Source: Anoxybacteroides voinovskiense (GTDB lineage Bacteria; Bacillota; Bacilli; Bacillales; Anoxybacillaceae). Taken from it: a stretch of 45,786 nt of DNA. The translations under genes were made by a program, and so were the position numbers. The DNA is taken from the NCBI RefSeq assembly GCF_014196205.1, contig NZ_JACIDE010000022.1, forward strand, positions 1 through 45,786, written 5' to 3'. The notes below the pieces were generated by a model that saw only the letters and a list, made by a program, of their open reading frames with translations, did no database searches and was not told the DNA's origin. The stretch's first letter is position 1; the number at the start of each line of letters is the position of its first letter. Shown in pieces: positions 40,185-45,786 of this stretch.

Positions 40185-40685
40185 ATGCGTCGCATTGATC
40201 CAAACAAACTTGAACTTGAAGAACGCGTTGTTGCCGTTAACCGCGTAGCAAAAGTAGTAAAAGGTGGACGTCGATTCCGTTTCGCTGCTCTAGTCGTTGT
40301 CGGAGATAAAAACGGTCATGTCGGATTTGGAACAGGGAAAGCTCAAGAAGTTCCAGATGCGATTCGCAAAGCAATTGAAGATGCTAAGAAAAACTTAATT
40401 ACTGTACCAATCGTTGGCACAACAATCCCTCACGAAGTGATCGGACACTTCGGCGCAGGCGAAATCATCTTAAAGCCAGCTTCTGAAGGTACAGGGGTTA
40501 TCGCCGGTGGTCCTGCTCGTGCCGTATTAGAGTTGGCAGGCGTTAGCGACATTTTATCAAAATCGATCGGTTCGAACACACCAATCAACATGGTGCGCGC
40601 AACAATCGACGGCTTAAAGCAATTGAAACGTGCTGAAGACGTAGCAAAATTGCGCGGTAAAACAGTTGAGGAACTGTTAGGATAA
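40185..40685 (+). CDS. rpsE: Ribosomal protein uS5
   Basis: 30S fidelity protein at the mRNA entry and a spectinomycin-resistance site. It is 166 aa. It carries [41 protein letters not shown] and the loop [19 protein letters not shown]. The spectinomycin loop VVKGGRRF looks wild-type. SD AAAGGAGGGA. Confidence 0.97.
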   Translation: MRRIDPNKLELEERVVAVNRVAKVVKGGRRFRFAALVVVGDKNGHVGFGTGKAQEVPDAIRKAIEDAKKNLITVPIVGTTIPHEVIGHFGAGEIILKPASEGTGVIAGGPARAVLELAGVSDILSKSIGSNTPINMVRATIDGLKQLKRAEDVAKLRGKTVEELLG

Positions 40686-40698
40686 GGAGGGAAATACA

Positions 40699-40887
40699 AT
40701 GGCGAAAAAATTAGCGATTACCCTCACTCGCAGCGTGATTGGTCGTCCGGAAGATCAACGCGTCACGGTTAAAACATTAGGATTACGAAAATTGCATCAA
40801 ACAGTTGTGCATAACGACAATCCAGCCATTCGCGGAATGATTAATAAAGTGTCTCATCTTGTAAAAGTTCAAGAATTAGAACAATAA
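40699..40887 (+). CDS. rpmD: Ribosomal protein uL30
   Basis: Small 50S protein, 62 aa. It carries [51 protein letters not shown], the family signature. SD AAGGAGGGA. It lies between rpsE and rplO in the conserved spc order. Confidence 0.97.
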   Translation: MAKKLAITLTRSVIGRPEDQRVTVKTLGLRKLHQTVVHNDNPAIRGMINKVSHLVKVQELEQ

Positions 40888-40910
40888 TGAACATAAGGAG
40901 GTGCCTCGCG

Positions 40911-41351
40911 ATGAAACTTCATGAACTACAACCAGCACCAGGTTCTCGCAAAGAACGTAACCGTGTAGGTCGCGGGATTGGTTCTGGTAACGGGAAAACG
41001 TCTGGCAAAGGTCATAAAGGTCAAAACGCTCGTTCTGGTGGCGGTGTAAGACTTGGTTTTGAAGGTGGTCAAACTCCGCTATTCCGTCGTTTACCAAAAC
41101 GCGGCTTTACAAACATTCATCGTAAAGAATATGCGATCGTCAACCTTGATGCGTTAAACCGTTTTGAAGACGGTACAGAAGTTACACCTGAACTTTTATT
41201 AGAAACAGGCGTTGTCAGCAAACTAAAAGCAGGTGTGAAAATTCTTGGGAACGGTCAACTTGAGAAAAAATTGACAGTAAAAGCACATAAATTCTCCTCT
41301 GCTGCGAAAGAAGCGATTGAAGCTGTTGGCGGTAAAACTGAGGTGATTTAA
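40911..41351 (+). CDS. rplO: Ribosomal protein uL15
   Basis: Late-assembly 50S protein with a long basic N-terminal tail ([28 protein letters not shown]). It is 146 aa. ATG at 40911 ([14 protein letters not shown]) follows SD AAGGAGGTG; the in-frame start at 40887 precedes that SD. Its stop overlaps the secY start (TAATG), implying coupling of the ribosomal protein and translocon genes. Confidence 0.97.
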   Translation: MKLHELQPAPGSRKERNRVGRGIGSGNGKTSGKGHKGQNARSGGGVRLGFEGGQTPLFRRLPKRGFTNIHRKEYAIVNLDALNRFEDGTEVTPELLLETGVVSKLKAGVKILGNGQLEKKLTVKAHKFSSAAKEAIEAVGGKTEVI

Positions 41352-42643
41352 TGTTTCGAACAATCTCCAACTTTATGCGCGTGGGTGACATAAGAAAGAA
41401 AATCTTATTTACTCTCCTTATGCTGATCGTATTTCGCATCGGAACGTTCATTCCGGTGCCAAATGTGAACGCAGATGTATTGAAAGTGCAAGACCAGTTA
41501 AATGTGTTTGGCGTTCTCAATACATTTGGAGGAGGGGCATTAAAAAATTTCTCCATTTTTGCTATGGGCGTGATGCCGTACATTACAGCATCCATCATTG
41601 TGCAATTGTTGCAGATGGATGTTGTTCCAAAATTTACGGAATGGTCGAAACAAGGAGAAGTTGGGCGACGTAAATTAGCTCAGTTTACCCGCTATTTTAC
41701 GATTGTACTCGGTTTTATCGAAGGATTTGGGATGTCATACGGGTTCAATAACATGACCGGTGGAGTGCTAATTAAAAATCCTGGAATCCCAACTTACTTG
41801 CTAATCGCGACAGTATTAACAGCTGGGACGGCGTTTTTAATGTGGTTAGGGGAACAAATTACCGCAAAAGGTGTCGGCAACGGCATTTCTATCATTATCT
41901 TTGCCGGTATCGTTTCTGGAATCCCGTCCACATTGAATCAAATTTATGCCCAGCAGTTTGAAGATGCAGGCGACCAATTGTTTTTACGAATTGTAACGGT
42001 TCTTCTAATTGCGTTAGCGGTTGTTGCGGTCATTGTTGGGGTTATTTACATCCAACAAGCGTTCCGTAAAATTCCGATTCAATATGCGAAACGTCTAGAA
42101 GGACGTAGCCCAGTAGGTGGACATTCAACCCATTTGCCGTTGAAAGTAAATCCGGCAGGGGTAATCCCTGTTATTTTTGCGGTGTCGTTTATTGTTGCTC
42201 CACCAACAATTGCATCGTTTTTCGGCTCGAATGATGTGACAAATTGGATTAAGAAAACGTTTGATTATACACAACCAGTTGGTATGATTATATACGTGGC
42301 ATTAATCATTGCCTTTACGTATTTCTATGCGTTTGTTCAAGTAAATCCTGAACAAATGGCAGACAATCTCAAAAAACAAGGCGGTTATATCCCAGGCATT
42401 CGCCCAGGAAGAAACACACAAGAGTATGTTACAAAAATTCTTTATCGACTTACGTTCGTCGGGTCAATATTCTTAGCAGTAATCGCTGTTCTTCCTGTCT
42501 TCTTTGTGAAATTTGCTGATTTGCCGGCGTCCGCTCGAATTGGTGGAACGAGTTTGCTCATTGTCGTTGGCGTTGCGTTAGAAACGATGAAGCAGCTCGA
42601 AAGCCAGTTAGTCAAACGGCATTACAAAGGCTTTATTAAGTAG
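41351..42643 (+). CDS. secY: Preprotein translocase subunit SecY
   Basis: Channel subunit of the Sec translocon. It is 430 aa with about ten predicted transmembrane helices. It carries GIMPYITASIIVQLL-type signature (here AMGVMPYITASIIVQLL), GVGNGISIIIFAGIV and the cytosolic loop EGRSPVGGHSTHLPLKVNPAGVIPVIFA. The start overlaps the rplO stop by one base. The partner SecE is upstream in this window. Confidence 0.98.
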   Translation: MFRTISNFMRVGDIRKKILFTLLMLIVFRIGTFIPVPNVNADVLKVQDQLNVFGVLNTFGGGALKNFSIFAMGVMPYITASIIVQLLQMDVVPKFTEWSKQGEVGRRKLAQFTRYFTIVLGFIEGFGMSYGFNNMTGGVLIKNPGIPTYLLIATVLTAGTAFLMWLGEQITAKGVGNGISIIIFAGIVSGIPSTLNQIYAQQFEDAGDQLFLRIVTVLLIALAVVAVIVGVIYIQQAFRKIPIQYAKRLEGRSPVGGHSTHLPLKVNPAGVIPVIFAVSFIVAPPTIASFFGSNDVTNWIKKTFDYTQPVGMIIYVALIIAFTYFYAFVQVNPEQMADNLKKQGGYIPGIRPGRNTQEYVTKILYRLTFVGSIFLAVIAVLPVFFVKFADLPASARIGGTSLLIVVGVALETMKQLESQLVKRHYKGFIK

Positions 42644-42690
42644 AGAGGTTGGCGGGGAAGTTTTATTCCCTCTACCTCATCTAGCAATGA

Positions 42691-43352
<662 letters not shown>

Positions 43353-43353
<1 letters not shown>

Positions 43354-44099
43354 TGATCATTTGCAAAACCCCGCGTGAAATTGACATTATGCGTGAAGCT
43401 GGGCGAATCGTCGCTTTGACTCACAAAGAGTTGCAAAAACATATTAAGCCAGGAATTACAACAAAAGAGTTGGATCATATCGCTGAAACGGTGATTCGTC
43501 AGCATGGGGCAATTCCTTCTTTTAAAGGGTACAACGGCTTTCCAGGCAGCATTTGTGCGTCGGTGAATGAGCAGTTAGTTCATGGCATCCCTGGAGATCG
43601 GGTGTTAAAAGAAGGCGATATTATTAGCATTGACATCGGTGCCCAATACAACGGATATCACGGCGATTCCGCTTGGACGTATCCAGTCGGCGAAATTGAT
43701 GAAGAAACGAAAAAATTACTTGAAGTAACGGAACAATCGTTATATAAAGGAATACAGGAAGCAAAACCAGGCGCCCGCTTATCGAACATCTCTCACGCGA
43801 TTCAAACGTTTGTCGAATCATACAATTTTTCGATTGTACGTGAGTATGTCGGGCATGGAATTGGTCAAAACTTACATGAAGACCCGCAAATTCCACATTA
43901 TGGCCCGCCAAACAAGGGGCCGCGTTTAAAACCAGGCATGGTGTTATGCATTGAACCGATGGTCAACGCGGGGAGCCGTTATGTAAGGACTCTTGAGGAT
44001 GACTGGACCGTGGTGACGGTCGACGGGAAAATGTGCGCTCACTTTGAGCATACGATCGCCATTACAGAGACCGGCTATGAAATTTTAACTACCCTTTAA
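43353..44099 (+). CDS. map: Methionine aminopeptidase, type I
   Basis: Removes the N-terminal methionine from new proteins at the ribosome. It is 248 aa. The dimetal ligands lie in [21 protein letters not shown] (two aspartates), [10 protein letters not shown] and ENGMV-like IEPMVNAG, ending in FEHTIAITE. It is translationally coupled to adk (TAATG). It is followed by the remnant of a KOW gene and then infA. Confidence 0.98.
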
Positions 44100-44108
44100 A
44101 TCAGGTCA

Positions 44109-44345
44109 TTGCATACTGGCTCACCATGTCCAATCGGACAGATTGTGTCATCACACATGGTTGTGAAGCAGAACAATATGCTGTCGTTGTTGGATGTTTA
44201 CAGACGAAAGCAAACGTCAGGCGTTTCGTCGCATGTTGCTTTCTATTTCCGAAAAGACAAAACAGCATTATTGAAACTGGTCGTGTGACAAACGGCATTA
44301 GGCGTGAAATTTGCCACCAAAACGTTACTGATTCGAAGAAGGGAG
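44109..44345 (+). pseudogene. Decayed KOW/L14e-like RNA-binding protein gene
   Basis: In B. subtilis and relatives a small KOW-domain gene sits here, between map and infA. The segment keeps pieces that look like it but in different frames. IGQIVSS is read from 44133. EQYAVVVG (44171-44194) and IETGRVTNG (44270-44296) are read one base off from it, in an 83-codon open frame from ATG 44126. The stretch between the latter two does not resemble the family, and the ATG has no SD. The best reading is a frameshifted or shortened remnant; a very diverged short gene is the alternative. Confidence 0.45.
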
Positions 44346-44354
44346 AGCCGATCT

Positions 44355-44573
44355 ATGGCGAAGGACGATGTAATTGAAGTGGAAGGAACGGTCGTTGAAA
44401 CGTTGCCAAACGCAATGTTCCGCGTCGAACTAGAAAATGGTCATACGGTGTTAGCACACGTTTCAGGTAAAATTCGTATGCATTTTATCCGCATTTTACC
44501 TGGAGATAAAGTTACGGTAGAATTATCTCCGTACGACTTAACTCGTGGCAGAATTACGTATCGTTATAAATAA
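44355..44573 (+). CDS. infA: Translation initiation factor IF-1
   Basis: OB-fold initiation factor that blocks the A site of the 30S subunit. It is 72 aa. It carries [29 protein letters not shown] and [35 protein letters not shown] at 44355 follows SD AAGGGAGAG; an in-frame start at 44304 lies in the decayed KOW region. Confidence 0.97.
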   Translation: MAKDDVIEVEGTVVETLPNAMFRVELENGHTVLAHVSGKIRMHFIRILPGDKVTVELSPYDLTRGRITYRYK

Positions 44574-44576
44574 TGA

Positions 44577-44720
<144 letters not shown>

Positions 44721-44727
44721 TTTTTAA

Positions 44728-45108
<381 letters not shown>

Positions 45109-45112
45109 TTAA

Positions 45113-45521
<409 letters not shown>

Positions 45522-45523
<2 letters not shown>

Positions 45524-45589
45524 TTTCTCTGTATAGATTTCGTATCCTTGTCAATAATGGGATATGATATCATTTTTGGCAGAGAAATT
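45522..45589 (+). other. Long-range stem between rpsK and rpoA
   Basis: AATTTCTCTG (45522-45531), which includes the rpsK stop, is exactly complementary to 45580-45589, with a 48-nt loop containing a GATAT-rich palindrome. No T tail of terminator type follows. The remaining sequence to rpoA has no convincing promoter, so rpoA may rely on readthrough. Confidence 0.5.
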
Positions 45590-45693
45590 TTGCTCAGCTA
45601 CTGCGCACATTCGGGAACTGATTCATGGGGGAATTTCGATTAGGCGTGTACCGTTTGATCGGGGTTTCGACGTTTTGAAGGAGGGTATATATC

Positions 45694-45786
45694 ATGATCG
45701 AAATCGAAAAGCCAAAAATCGAGACGGTTGAAATCAGCGAAGATGCCAAGTACGGCAAATTCGTCGTTGAACCACTTGAGCGTGGA
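45694..45786 (+). CDS. rpoA: RNA polymerase alpha subunit, 5' part
   Basis: Start of the gene for the subunit that nucleates core assembly and contacts UP elements and activators. The first 31 codons are present ([17 protein letters not shown]...), as in Bacilli; the window ends inside the gene. SD AAGGAGGG precedes the ATG by about 12 nt. The full gene and probably rplQ continue beyond the window. Confidence 0.95.
   Translation, partial: MIEIEKPKIETVEISEDAKYGKFVVEPLERG

Overview
This window is the core transcription and translation superregion of a Bacillaceae chromosome. It runs from the end of an rRNA operon through the ctsR stress operon, a group of isoprenoid, Glu and Cys genes, the rpoBC cluster and the str, S10, spc and alpha ribosomal-protein clusters, and it is cut early in rpoA. 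Every gene is on the + strand. Gene order and protein sequences match Bacillus subtilis almost gene for gene. The McsA/McsB/ClpC/CtsR system, zinc-type S14, a T-box leader and an L10 leader all point to Bacilli. The protein sequences and moderate GC content would fit a thermophilic relative such as Anoxybacillus or Parageobacillus, but that genus guess is inference.

Layout. 1-160: end of a 5S rRNA gene and its terminator. 320-4999: CtsR-controlled ctsR-mcsA-mcsB-clpC operon, closed by a strong terminator. 5033-8794: radA, yacL, ispD, ispF. The c-di-AMP synthase gene disA, which sits between radA and yacL in B. subtilis, is absent here. 8865-14331: gltX, a Cys T-box leader, cysE, cysS, mrnC, rlmB and rae1 (yacP). 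14336-16149: sigH, rpmG, secE, nusG. 16161-18858: rplK-rplA and rplJ-rplL with structured leaders. 18905-26977: ybxB, rpoB, rpoC. 26986-31939: ybxF, rpsL, rpsG, fusA, tuf. 31956-45786: the S10-spc-alpha supercluster from tandem promoters, including secY, adk, map, infA and the first 31 codons of rpoA.

How it works together. These are the growth-rate genes: ribosomal proteins, RNA polymerase, elongation factors, translocon and sigma-H. They are joined to protein quality control (ClpC with the arginine kinase McsB) and to amino-acid-responsive control of cysteine synthesis and charging (T-box). Much of the non-coding sequence is RNA-level control. I see a T-box, an L10 leader with its attenuator, a duplicated L1-stalk-like motif before both rplK and rplA, a structured S10 leader, and several hairpins that are not obvious terminators.

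No new multigene system is visible. The points most worth a second look are the missing disA, the paired L1-like motifs, a decayed KOW-protein gene between map and infA, the nusG leader (extended -10 promoter, terminator-like hairpin, and a hairpin between Shine-Dalgarno and start), and the terminator-like hairpin just downstream of the first S10 promoter. Starts were chosen by Shine-Dalgarno (SD) spacing and remembered B. subtilis N-termini. No alignment or folding program was run.
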